From an uncultured Hungatella sp. (lineage in GTDB: Bacteria; Bacillota; Clostridia; Lachnospirales; Lachnospiraceae), in NCBI GenBank assembly GCA_910586845.1, contig CAJUJV010000019.1, forward strand, positions 35,365 to 52,591: a DNA stretch of 17,227 nucleotides, given 5' to 3'. The translations under genes and the position numbers were made by a program. Each line of letters begins with the position of its first letter. The stretch's first letter is position 1. The notes under the pieces were generated by a model that ran no database searches, was not told where the DNA came from, and was given only the letters and a program-made list of their open reading frames with translations. Shown here in pieces: positions 6,423 to 13,825 of the stretch.

Positions 6423-7400
6423 ATGAAACAGGAACACATTGATCAGATCAACGTTGCAGTAAAGGCCGTGGCGGAGAAGAAGCACATCAATCATTTTTAT
6501 TTCGTGGCATGCGGCGGTTCTCAGGCATTTATGATGCCGGCGCAGTACATTTTTGACAGAGAGATCCCGACTCCTGCCAGCATCTATACTTCTAATGAAT
6601 TTGTACACAGAGCTCCCGCTGCCCTGGGTCCGGATTCCGTCGTGATTACCTGTTCTCATTCCGGCAACACTCCCGAGACCGTAAAGGCTACGGAAGTGGC
6701 GAGAGAGAAAGGCGCCACCACCATCGCGCTGTCCAACCTGGTGGACTCTCCCCTCTGGAAGGCAGCCCAGTATCCGCTCCACTATGACTGGGGAAAAGAG
6801 GCGGATGCCAGCGATCTGAACAAGGGCGTGCTCTACTCCCTGATCTTCAGGATCCTCAACACCGTGGCTCCCTGTGAGAAGTATGAGAAGGCCATCGCTT
6901 CCGTGGAGAACCTTCACGAGGTACTGGAGAGGGCGAAAACCCAGTACGGGGATACGGTAAAAGCATGGGGTAAGAAGTATAAGAGGGAGAAACTGATCTA
7001 TACCATGGGCAGCGGCGCCTGCTACGGGGAGACCTATTCCTTTGCCATCTGCCTGCTGATGGAGATGCAGTGGATCCATTCCAACTGTATCCACTCCGGC
7101 GAGTATTTCCACGGACCTTTCGAGGTGACGGATTTCGACGTTCCCTTTATTATCGTAAAAGGCATCGGTGCTACCAGACCTCTGGACGAGAGAGCTTACA
7201 GCTTCTGCCAGAAATACTCCGACAGCATCATGCTGGTAGACTGCGAGACCTTTGACATGACCGGCATCGACGAGGAAGTCAGAGAGTACTTTGCACCCCT
7301 GGCAGCAGGAGCCGTTCTCCGTTCCCTGGCAGACGCCTTTGCCTACGAGAGAGGCCATGATCTGGGTGTCCGCCGTTATATGTGGAAGATGGAGTATTAA
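6423..7400 (+). CDS. frlB: Fructoselysine 6-phosphate deglycase (SIS domain)
   Basis: FrlB cleaves fructoselysine 6-phosphate (or related glycated amino acid 6-phosphates) to glucose 6-phosphate and the free amino acid, in the cytosol. The 325-residue protein carries two sugar-isomerase (SIS) domains. The first contains FYFVACGGSQAFMMPAQYIFDRE (~25-47) and the phosphosugar-binding CSHSGNTPETVKA (~78-90); the second contains YTMGSGACYGETYSFAICLLMEMQWIHS (~194-221) and SGEYFHGPFEV. It closes with RRYMWKMEY. These stretches match my memory of Bacillus subtilis FrlB closely and differ more from Escherichia coli FrlB. GGAGGA (6409-6414) is 8 bp before the ATG. It heads an operon with an ABC importer and a PfkB kinase in the order known for frl. 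The glmS-like glutamine domain is absent, which excludes GlmS itself. A deglycase acting on another Amadori compound, such as fructose-asparagine, remains possible. Confidence 0.93.
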   Translation: MKQEHIDQINVAVKAVAEKKHINHFYFVACGGSQAFMMPAQYIFDREIPTPASIYTSNEFVHRAPAALGPDSVVITCSHSGNTPETVKATEVAREKGATTIALSNLVDSPLWKAAQYPLHYDWGKEADASDLNKGVLYSLIFRILNTVAPCEKYEKAIASVENLHEVLERAKTQYGDTVKAWGKKYKREKLIYTMGSGACYGETYSFAICLLMEMQWIHSNCIHSGEYFHGPFEVTDFDVPFIIVKGIGATRPLDERAYSFCQKYSDSIMLVDCETFDMTGIDEEVREYFAPLAAGAVLRSLADAFAYERGHDLGVRRYMWKMEY

Positions 7401-7455
7401 TGGGAGATCCGTTTTCAGACAGACGGCATAAGCAGGAAAAGAGGAGGAAGGGGAA

Positions 7456-8799
7456 ATGAAGATGAAACGAGCAGCAGCATTGGCGCTGGCTATGGTCATG
7501 ACATTGTCTCTGGCAGCCTGCGGCGGCGGAGCCGGGGCAGGAGACCAGCAGCCGGGACAGACTCAGGGTGCGGGAGGACAGACGGGTTCCGGCACAGAGT
7601 CCGGCGGGGAGAAGATCGTCATCAATTTCTTCCACCGCTGGCCCAACGACCCGAAGAACGCCATGTTCAAAGAGCTGATCGATCAGTATATGGCAGAGAA
7701 TCCCAACGTGACCATCAATATGGACTGTATCTTAAATGACCAGTACAAGGAGAAGATCCGTATGGTGGTAAGCACGGATGAGATACCGGATATCTTCTCA
7801 TCCTGGTCGGGGACCTTTGCCCAGGAGATGATCGCCTCCGGCAATGTGGCATCTCTCAATGACCTGTATGAATCGGATCAGGAGTGGGCCGGAAAGATCG
7901 CCCAGGCCAGCGTTGACGGATTTACCTTTGACGGCCAGATCTACGGTGTGCCCTGGTCCCAGGACGGCAAGGTGTTTTTCTATAACAAGAAGATTTTTGC
8001 CGACAATCAGATCCAGATTCCCACCACATGGAATGAGTTCATCGGAGTGCTGGATACTCTGAAGGCAGCCGGATATGAGACTCCCATCGTGGAGGGCCTG
8101 ACGGACAACTGGGCTATCCTTCACTATCTGGGAACCATGAACCAGAGGATGGTGGATCCGGAAGTCCTGGCAAAGGATTATGACGCAGCCACAGGAGAAT
8201 TTACGGATCCCGCCTATGTGGAGGTCCTGAAAAAATGGCAGCAGCTGGTGTCCTACATGGGAGAGGTCTGTGTGGCCATTGACCATGAGACGGCCAGAGG
8301 TACCTATTTTGCCACCGGCCAGGCGCCTGTCATGTATCTGCAGCTGGCGGAGATCCCTCATATCGAGAAGCTGATCCCCGAGGACTTTGAGTACGGATTC
8401 TTCAACTTCCCTGCGTTCGAGGAGGGAAAAGGAGACACCAAAGCTTTGACAGGAGCCCCGGAAGGGTTTATGATCAGCAATAAGACCAGGTATCCCGAGG
8501 AGTGCGAGAAGTTCTTAAAATGGCTGGTGAGCAAAAACGGCGGCGAGGCTCTGACCGTCAAATGCGGAGACATCTCCAGCGTGGACGGAGCCGTGGATGA
8601 GACCAATGCCCTCCCCTCTCAGCTGGAAGCCATGGACATCATCAAGTCTGCCTCCCGGCTGGCACCCTGGTTTGACAATGCATGCGATGCCTCTGTCTAT
8701 ACGGTATACGGTCAGGGAGCCCAGGCGATCGCCACGGGAGACGAGACTCCGGAAAGCGTGATGAAACAGGTACAGGAGGCTGCTGCCTCTCTGCACTGA
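7456..8799 (+). CDS. frlO: Sugar-type ABC transporter substrate-binding lipoprotein (FrlO-like)
   Basis: A 447-residue extracellular binding protein of the family 1 (MalE/UgpB-like) type. The N-terminus is a lipoprotein signal: MKMKR, a hydrophobic stretch, then LAAC with C22 as the lipidated cysteine. A flexible Gly/Gln/Ser-rich linker (~23-50) precedes the folded domain, which starts at KIVINFFHRW. Features such as GQIYGVPWSQDGKVFFYNKKIF (~158-179) and the late TGAPEGFMIS are typical of this class. The start has AGGAGG (7442-7447) 8 bp upstream, and a second in-frame ATG is at 7462. Position between frlB and two permeases identifies it as the capture component for the glycated amino acid. 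It is followed by a structured 180-bp gap rather than by tight coupling, which probably favours a high binding-protein to permease ratio. Confidence 0.9.
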   Translation: MKMKRAAALALAMVMTLSLAACGGGAGAGDQQPGQTQGAGGQTGSGTESGGEKIVINFFHRWPNDPKNAMFKELIDQYMAENPNVTINMDCILNDQYKEKIRMVVSTDEIPDIFSSWSGTFAQEMIASGNVASLNDLYESDQEWAGKIAQASVDGFTFDGQIYGVPWSQDGKVFFYNKKIFADNQIQIPTTWNEFIGVLDTLKAAGYETPIVEGLTDNWAILHYLGTMNQRMVDPEVLAKDYDAATGEFTDPAYVEVLKKWQQLVSYMGEVCVAIDHETARGTYFATGQAPVMYLQLAEIPHIEKLIPEDFEYGFFNFPAFEEGKGDTKALTGAPEGFMISNKTRYPEECEKFLKWLVSKNGGEALTVKCGDISSVDGAVDETNALPSQLEAMDIIKSASRLAPWFDNACDASVYTVYGQGAQAIATGDETPESVMKQVQEAAASLH

Positions 8800-8834
8800 C
8801 AGGGATATGATTTGATGCTGCACCGGTCACCCTG

Positions 8835-8916
8835 TGAAAGTCCGTTGCTCCTCGCCTTCGGTTTCATGCAGCCGCCGAAGGCGGGAAGCAATCCGGCCAG
8901 GCGTCAGGGACTTTCA
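8835..8916 (+). promoter_or_regulatory. Nested hairpin in the frlO-frlN intercistronic region
   Basis: An outer stem TGAAAGTCC (8835-8843) with GGACTTTCA (8908-8916) encloses an inner stem of 17 positions (8845-8861 with 8875-8891), of which 15 are Watson-Crick and two are mismatched. The inner loop begins TTTCATGCA (8862-8870), which is repeated exactly at 8912-8920 at the outer stem end. No T-run follows it. It is probably an RNA-stability or processing element protecting the frlB-frlO mRNA, or an intergenic repeat. Confidence 0.6.
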
Positions 8917-8925
8917 TGCAACTTC

Positions 8926-8957
8926 AGGGGAGAGGAAGGAGAAGCCTTTCCCCTTTT
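8926..8957 (+). terminator. Weak attenuator-like hairpin before frlN
   Basis: GGGGA...AAGG (8927-8938) can pair with CCTTTCCCC (8945-8953) with a small bulge, followed by TTTTC. The tract is short and the stem imperfect, so it would be a leaky terminator at most, reducing transcription of frlN-frlM-frlD relative to frlB-frlO. Confidence 0.35.
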
Positions 8958-8980
8958 CAAAAAGATGGGATTGAGTTAGA

Positions 8981-9865
8981 TTGAAAAAGAGAAGAAATCT
9001 GGAAGCTCTGGCCTTTGCGGTGCCGGCTTTGATCATTTTAAGCCTGTTTGTGTTTTATCCGCTGGTCAGAAATATGATCTACAGTTTTCAGTCGTTTACA
9101 TTGTCCTCTGTGGCAAAAGAGTGGGTGGGGCTGAAAAATTACATGACATTATTTTCAGACAAGATCATTTTGACCTGTCTGAAAAACAACATTTTGTATG
9201 CGCTGATTTCCATAGTGATCCAGGTAGGCTTCGGGCTTGTGCTGGCGGCCGTTCTTGAGGACGTGGCTTTCCGGAAGCTGTCCCCGGTTTTGAGAAGCAT
9301 CTATTTTGTGCCGACCGTGATCTCCATGACCGTAGTCTGCCTGCTGTTTGAGTTTATCTACAATCCTCAGATCGGTCTGCTCAACAGCTTTCTGGAGATC
9401 ATCGGACTTCCCGGTCTGTCCAGGATCTGGCTGGGAAGCAAGAAGACGGCCATGTTTTCCGTCATCGCCGTATCTCAGTGGCAGAGCACCGGTTATGTGA
9501 CCATGCTCTTTATCGTGGCGATCCAGAAGATCCCCAAGGACCTGTACGAGGCGGCCCAGGTAGACGGCGCAGGCAAGATCAAACGGTTCTTCTATATCAC
9601 GGTTCCCCAGGTGCGGCAGATGTTTTTTGTCACCATGATCCTGACCGTATCCGGCGCATTTACGGTATTCAATGAGCCCTATATTCTGACAGGAGGAGGT
9701 CCGGGGACGGCTACCATGGTGCTGTCTCTGCACATGTATCAGACAGGATTTGTCAAGAACAACATGGGTTATGCTTCCACCATCGCCATGGTGATCTTTG
9801 TGATCACGGCCCTCCTGTCGTCGGTTCAGTTCTTCAGCTTTGGGGCGGAAAAGGGGGAACGGTAG
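8981..9865 (+). CDS. frlN: ABC transporter permease (FrlN-like)
   Basis: A 294-residue inner-membrane permease with about six membrane helices, beginning with LAFAVPALIILSLFVFYPLV (~8-27). The cytoplasmic EAA loop that docks on the ATPase is present as EAAQVDGAGKIKRFFYITVP (E190 to ~P209, with G198 in place). The binding-protein-dependent domain spans ~65-285. The start codon is TTG at 8981: an in-frame TGA at 8972 rules out a longer form, and the next ATG (residue ~33) would remove the first helix. Its ribosome site is poor (GATGGGA, ~10 bp away), so translation is probably low. It is the first half of the permease pair with frlM, whose ATG follows this gene's TAG with no gap. MalF/UgpA-like alternatives are the same family; operon context makes FrlN likely. 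Confidence 0.9.
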   Translation: MKKRRNLEALAFAVPALIILSLFVFYPLVRNMIYSFQSFTLSSVAKEWVGLKNYMTLFSDKIILTCLKNNILYALISIVIQVGFGLVLAAVLEDVAFRKLSPVLRSIYFVPTVISMTVVCLLFEFIYNPQIGLLNSFLEIIGLPGLSRIWLGSKKTAMFSVIAVSQWQSTGYVTMLFIVAIQKIPKDLYEAAQVDGAGKIKRFFYITVPQVRQMFFVTMILTVSGAFTVFNEPYILTGGGPGTATMVLSLHMYQTGFVKNNMGYASTIAMVIFVITALLSSVQFFSFGAEKGER

Positions 9866-10714
9866 ATGAACAGAAGAAAACCAAAAAGGATCAGGGTGTA
9901 CGGACCGGGTGAGATCCTGTGGCTTGTGGTGCTCTTTGTGCTGGCGGCTGCCATCGTCTACCCGCTGTTCTGGATCCTCATGTCCTCCTTTAAGGATTAT
10001 CAGGGGATTTACGGAAATGTCTGGGGCTTTCCCAAGGTATGGCATGTGGAAAATTATATGACTGCCTGGAATAAGGGAATTTCCCAGTACTTTGTCAACA
10101 GCGCCGTCGTGACAGCGGTGACCATCGTGGGCGTGGTGCTCACGGCCTCCTTTGCCGCGTTCGGGATCTGCCAGACTACAGGGGCCCTGGGCAATGCCAT
10201 CTTCCTGCTGTGCATGTGCGGGCTGCTTTTATCGCCTCAGGTCTGCCTTCTGCCCCTGTTCATGCTCCTTCGGACGCTGAAGCTGAAAAATACCCTGTGG
10301 GCCATGATCCTTCCCTACATTGCCTTCCGGCTTCCGGTGTCCATCATGATGATCCGCTCCTTCTTCGTAGGGATCTCAAAAGAGCTGGAGGAGGCGGCTA
10401 CCATCGACGGGGCCTCTCTGTTCCAGATCTACCGGCATATCTATCTGCCGCTGTCAAAGCCGATTCTGTCCACTGTGGTGATCATGACCGCTTACTATGG
10501 GTGGAATGAGTTTATGTTTGCCGCCATTTTCGTGGACAGCTCCAAACTGCGCACCATCCCTGTAGGCCTTATGACCTTCCGGGACGGCCTGATGACAGAG
10601 TGGGGAGTGGTCCTGGCCGGCATGGTTATCGCCTGTCTGCCGATTATGATCTTGTTCCTGTTGATGCAGAAAAGCTTTGTCCGGGGCATGTCCGCCGGTT
10701 CAGTGAAAGGATAA
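9866..10714 (+). CDS. frlM: ABC transporter permease (FrlM-like)
   Basis: A 282-residue MalG-type permease that pairs with FrlN. It has an N-terminal basic tail (MNRRKPKRIRVYG), a first helix at ~17-38 (LWLVVLFVLAAAIVYPLFWIL), and five more hydrophobic segments. The EAA loop is EEAATIDGASLFQIYRHIYLP, with its key Glu at about E176. The C-terminal FVRGMSAGSVKG ending is typical of MalG-like permeases. The ATG directly abuts the frlN stop; AAGGGGGAA inside the end of frlN provides the ribosome site, so the two are translationally coupled. No ATP-binding subunit follows, so the importer presumably uses a shared MsmX/UgpC-type ATPase encoded elsewhere, as is known for the B. subtilis frl importer. 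Confidence 0.92.
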   Translation: MNRRKPKRIRVYGPGEILWLVVLFVLAAAIVYPLFWILMSSFKDYQGIYGNVWGFPKVWHVENYMTAWNKGISQYFVNSAVVTAVTIVGVVLTASFAAFGICQTTGALGNAIFLLCMCGLLLSPQVCLLPLFMLLRTLKLKNTLWAMILPYIAFRLPVSIMMIRSFFVGISKELEEAATIDGASLFQIYRHIYLPLSKPILSTVVIMTAYYGWNEFMFAAIFVDSSKLRTIPVGLMTFRDGLMTEWGVVLAGMVIACLPIMILFLLMQKSFVRGMSAGSVKG

Positions 10715-10718
10715 GAGT

Positions 10719-11531
10719 ATGAAATTAATAGCCATAGGAGATAATGTGACAGACTGCTATCTTGACGAAGGCGTCTATTTCCCGGGAGGGAACGCGGTCA
10801 ATGTGGCGGTGAACTGTAAGAAGAACGGAGCCGAGAAAGTCAACTACATCGGAATCTTCGGAGACGACGAGAGAGCAGACTATATTAAGGAATGTCTAAA
10901 AGAAGAGGGAGTGGAGTTTGTACGCTCCAGAAGCGTCCATGCCCACACGGCTCAGCCCAGGGTCTGTCTGAAAGACGGAGACAGGGTGTTTGCGGCAGGA
11001 CCGAGAGACAGCTGCCAGCACCTGTTTGCCATCAGGATCGTGGATGAGGACATGGAACTGATCCGGGAATTCGATATCTGCCATACCAGCTGTTTTTCCA
11101 ATCTGGAATATGAGCTGCCGGCTCTGGCCGGGCTCTGCCAGGTATCCTTCGACTTCTCCGAAAGGAGGGAGGACGAGTATCTGGAGAGGACCTGCCCTTA
11201 TCTCACCTTTGCCTTTTTCTCCGGATCGGATCTGGAGGAAGAGGAGTGCCGGGAGCTGCTGAAAAAGGTTCACGGACTCGGCACCAGGATCGTGGGGATC
11301 ACCAGAGGGTCCAAAGGCGCCGTCTTCTATGACGGGGACAGAATCTACCATCAGGGGATAAAAAAAGTGGAAGCCGTAGACACTATGGGAGCAGGAGACA
11401 GCTTTATCGCCGGATTTCTGACGGCTTACGGAGACGGAAAATCCATGGAGGAAGCCCTGGATTACGCAGCCGGAAGGTCAGCCCTCACCTGTCTGGTGAG
11501 AGGCGGATTCGGCCATCCTCATCAGGCATAG
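10719..11531 (+). CDS. frlD: Fructoselysine 6-kinase (PfkB family)
   Basis: A 270-residue cytosolic kinase that phosphorylates the sugar part of imported fructoselysine (or a related glycated amino acid) with ATP, making the FrlB substrate. PfkB/ribokinase signatures are PGGNAVNVAV near the N-terminus (G23-G24-N25), GDDERADYI (~49-57), VGITRGSKGAVFY (~192-204), and DTMGAGDSFIAGFL (221-234), where D227 of GAGD is the catalytic base. The size fits known FrlD proteins. The start ATG has AAAGGATAAGAG just upstream and lies 4 bp after the frlM stop. The short sugar-binding lid is typical of FrlD rather than of full-length ribokinase. A strong terminator follows, closing the frlB-O-N-M-D transcript. 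Confidence 0.92.
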   Translation: MKLIAIGDNVTDCYLDEGVYFPGGNAVNVAVNCKKNGAEKVNYIGIFGDDERADYIKECLKEEGVEFVRSRSVHAHTAQPRVCLKDGDRVFAAGPRDSCQHLFAIRIVDEDMELIREFDICHTSCFSNLEYELPALAGLCQVSFDFSERREDEYLERTCPYLTFAFFSGSDLEEEECRELLKKVHGLGTRIVGITRGSKGAVFYDGDRIYHQGIKKVEAVDTMGAGDSFIAGFLTAYGDGKSMEEALDYAAGRSALTCLVRGGFGHPHQA

Positions 11532-11552
11532 GAAACAGCAATTTGGTGAAAC

Positions 11553-11600
11553 AGTCCCAGGGGGAATCAGGCCGGTCCTGAAAGCCCTCCGGGACTTTTT
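11553..11600 (+). terminator. Rho-independent terminator of the frl operon
   Basis: AGTCCC (11553-11558) pairs with GGGACT (11591-11596), extended inward by GGGGG/CCCTC-type pairing and capped by a second small stem, TCAGG with CCTGA. The stem runs straight into TTTTT (11596-11600). Confidence 0.85.
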
Positions 11601-11674
11601 ATATGGTTCTCCCGGAACGAAACGGAATAAAAGCGGAACTATGAACCAGTTTTCACGGCAGCCGGATTTGCCGA

Positions 11675-11703
11675 TTGATAGAACACGGGTTTTATTATAT
11701 AAT
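11675..11703 (+). promoter_or_regulatory. Promoter of frlR with a palindromic -10
   Basis: TTGATA (11675-11680), 17 bp, then TATAAT (11698-11703). The -10 sits inside the palindrome ATTATATAAT (11694-11703), whose TTATATAA core also occurs in the candidate operator of frlB. That allows autoregulation by FrlR, though an AT-rich -10 alone could produce this match. Confidence 0.68.
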
Positions 11704-11743
11704 GATGCCAGTATCAAAAAGATAAGATAGTGAGGAAGGATAT

Positions 11744-12517
11744 ATGTTGGATCAAAATGCGGCAACCCCTCTGTATGAACAGCTGAAGCTGGCTATCAGG
11801 GAAGGGATCAAGACCGGCCAGTTTCAGCCCGGCACCAGGCTGCCCAGCGAGGCCGAGCTGGAGAAGCTTTATGATGTCAGCCGGATCACGGTGCGCAGGG
11901 CGGTAAAGGAACTGTGCGAGGAAGAGATCCTTGCAAGGAAACAGGGGAAAGGGACCTTTGTCTTAAACTCGGCTGATATCAGTTACAAGCGTCTGGACCG
12001 CACCGTAGGAGGTTTCCACGATTCCCTGGTTCAGGAGGGGAAAGAGGCGACCGTGGATATTCTGGAGAAATCCGTTATCCATGTGAATCCCTCTTATGCC
12101 CGGGACTTAAAGATCGACCAGGAAGATGACGTGGTCTGTCTGAAAAGGCTTATGTATGCCGACGGGGTTCCGGTGATGATCGATACGGCATATATTCCGG
12201 AGAAGCGGTTTCCCGGGATCTATGACAAGCTGGAGGGCAATGTGGCCCTGTTCCGGCTGATGGAACAGGGGTACGGCGTCAATCTGGAGCATTACTATAA
12301 AGTGCTGAAGGTTCGGAAGGCCACCAGGGAGATGGGCCGCCTGCTCAACTGCCGCGTGGGGGATCCCATGTTTGATCTCTTTAAGATCACTTACAACAAT
12401 ATGGGGATCCCCCAGAGTATCTCCGTATCCATATTAAAAGGGGAGGATACCTATTACGTGATCTCCAGCGAAAAGGAAGACCGGATCAATCAGAGCGGCT
12501 TAAGCTGGAAAGTCTGA
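11744..12517 (+). CDS. frlR: GntR/HutC-family regulator with UTRA domain (FrlR-like)
   Basis: A 257-residue transcription regulator. Residues ~8-75 are the winged helix of the GntR family: PLYEQLKLAIREGIKTGQF, PGTRLPSEAELEKLYDVSRITVRRAVKEL and the wing KQGKGTFV. Residues ~95-245 form a UTRA ligand-binding domain, which in this subfamily binds small molecules such as phosphorylated sugars. Its position directly after the frl operon, on the same strand and with its own promoter, fits a repressor relieved by a fructoselysine phosphate, but the ligand is inferred. AGGAAGGA lies 4-5 bp before the ATG. No terminator is visible before the next gene 21 bp away, so frlR, the YitT-like gene and the DUF523 gene may share a transcript. 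Confidence 0.87.
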   Translation: MLDQNAATPLYEQLKLAIREGIKTGQFQPGTRLPSEAELEKLYDVSRITVRRAVKELCEEEILARKQGKGTFVLNSADISYKRLDRTVGGFHDSLVQEGKEATVDILEKSVIHVNPSYARDLKIDQEDDVVCLKRLMYADGVPVMIDTAYIPEKRFPGIYDKLEGNVALFRLMEQGYGVNLEHYYKVLKVRKATREMGRLLNCRVGDPMFDLFKITYNNMGIPQSISVSILKGEDTYYVISSEKEDRINQSGLSWKV

Positions 12518-12538
12518 GTTTCAGGGAGGAAAAGAGAT

Positions 12539-13387
12539 ATGAAAAAAAGATATGTGATCATGGCGGCGGCAGTACTGGTCTCCGCCCTGCTGCAGGCATT
12601 TACCATGAATATTTTTCTGGAGCCCGTAGGACTGCTGCCCAGCGGATTTACAGGCATTGCAAGCCTTCTGTCCAAGATCCTGGGGCTTTTTGGGCTGCAT
12701 TTTTCCACTTCCTTAGGGATGGTGCTTTTAAATATCCCGGTGGCCATGTTCTGCTACCGGCAGATCGGCAAAAAATTTGTCCTGTTTTCCATGGTTCAGG
12801 TCCTTTTGTCCAGTGTGTTTCTCCAGGTGATCAAAAGCGAGCCTCTGTTTGACGACGTTCTGTTAAACATCTGTTTCGGCGGATTTCTCTACGGACTGGC
12901 CATCGCCATCGCCCTCAAAGGCAATGCCTCCACGGCAGGTATGGATTTTATCGCCCTCTACGTGTCCAACCGTCTGGGCAAATCTATCTGGCAGTACGTG
13001 TTTGTCTTCAACTGCGGCCTGCTGTGCGTCTTCGGCGCCATGTTCGGCTGGGAGTATGCAGGGTATTCCATCTTATTTCAGTTTATCGCCACCAAGACCA
13101 TTGACAATTTCTATCACAGGTTTAAGCGGGTGACTCTGCAGATCACCACCCAGAAGCCGGAAGAGATCGTTAAAGAGTACATCAGCTTCTGCAAACACGG
13201 TATGTCCGTGGTAGAGGGATACGGAGGGTACAGCAAAAAAGCCATGGGACTTCTGCACACGGTGGTGTCCACCTATGAGGTGCAGGACATTATCTTCCAC
13301 TTAAGGCAGGTGGATCCGGGTATCATCATCAATGTGATGCCTACAGAGACCTTTATCGGTACATTTTACCAGAAGCCCCTGGAGTAG
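12539..13387 (+). CDS. YitT-family membrane protein with C-terminal DUF2179 domain
   Basis: A 282-residue protein with five to six membrane helices in residues ~5-190, followed by a soluble DUF2179 domain (~195-280). Family marks are NIFLEPVGLLPSGFTGIASLLS (~24-45), GNASTAGMDFIALYVSNRLGK (~128-148), and, in DUF2179, THTV-like LLHTVVSTYE and DPGIIINVMPTETFIGTFY. YitT proteins are common in Firmicutes, but no substrate is established. The ribosome site AGGGAGGAAAAGAG is optimal for the ATG at 12539. It is closely linked to frlR upstream and to the DUF523 gene 12 bp downstream. Nothing in it suggests a role in fructoselysine use. Confidence 0.88.
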   Translation: MKKRYVIMAAAVLVSALLQAFTMNIFLEPVGLLPSGFTGIASLLSKILGLFGLHFSTSLGMVLLNIPVAMFCYRQIGKKFVLFSMVQVLLSSVFLQVIKSEPLFDDVLLNICFGGFLYGLAIAIALKGNASTAGMDFIALYVSNRLGKSIWQYVFVFNCGLLCVFGAMFGWEYAGYSILFQFIATKTIDNFYHRFKRVTLQITTQKPEEIVKEYISFCKHGMSVVEGYGGYSKKAMGLLHTVVSTYEVQDIIFHLRQVDPGIIINVMPTETFIGTFYQKPLE

Positions 13388-13399
13388 AAGGAGGAGACT

Positions 13400-13825
13400 A
13401 TGGAGTACATTCTGGTCAGCGCCTGCCTTCTGGGAGCCCGCTGCAGATATGACGGGGCCGAGAAGGCAGACGACAGAGTGACGGCGCTGCTTGACAGAAA
13501 GGATGTGGTCCTGATCCCCATGTGTCCGGAGCAGCTGGGCGGCATGGCCACCCCCAGAGAGCCGTCGGAGAGGAGAGACGGCGGCGTGTGGAACCAGAAA
13601 GGGGAGGACGTGACCTGGTATTACAGGAGGGGGGCAGAAGAGGCCCTGAAGCTGGCCCGGCTCTATGGCTGCCGCTGTGCCATATTGAAGGAGAGAAGCC
13701 CTTCCTGCGGCTGCGGACAGATCTATGACGGAACCTTTACCAGGACACTGATCCCCGGGGATGGCATCACTGCGGAGCTTTTCAGAGAGCAGGGCATCCG
13801 GGTCTACGGGGAGAGCAGCCTCTGA
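13400..13825 (+). CDS. DUF523 family protein
   Basis: A 141-residue small cytosolic protein of the DUF523 (YbbK-like) family. The signature segments are present in order: LVSACLLGARCRYDG (5-19, with C9 and C15), VVLIPMCPEQLGGMATPREPSE (~36-57) and AILKERSPSCGCGQIYDG (~94-111). These conserved cysteines suggest metal or Fe-S binding, which is unproven. The ATG is preceded by GAAGGAGG. The gene continues the frlR-YitT cluster and its last 22 bp overlap the end of the convergent GH18 gene, so the two transcripts would be complementary there. No terminator is seen at this boundary. Function is unknown. Confidence 0.88.
   Translation: MEYILVSACLLGARCRYDGAEKADDRVTALLDRKDVVLIPMCPEQLGGMATPREPSERRDGGVWNQKGEDVTWYYRRGAEEALKLARLYGCRCAILKERSPSCGCGQIYDGTFTRTLIPGDGITAELFREQGIRVYGESSL

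Noticed and set aside
6357..7499. Long minus-strand open frame opposite frlB
   Set aside because: It runs through the frl promoter and frlB in antisense, has no recognisable domain and no proper ribosome site.
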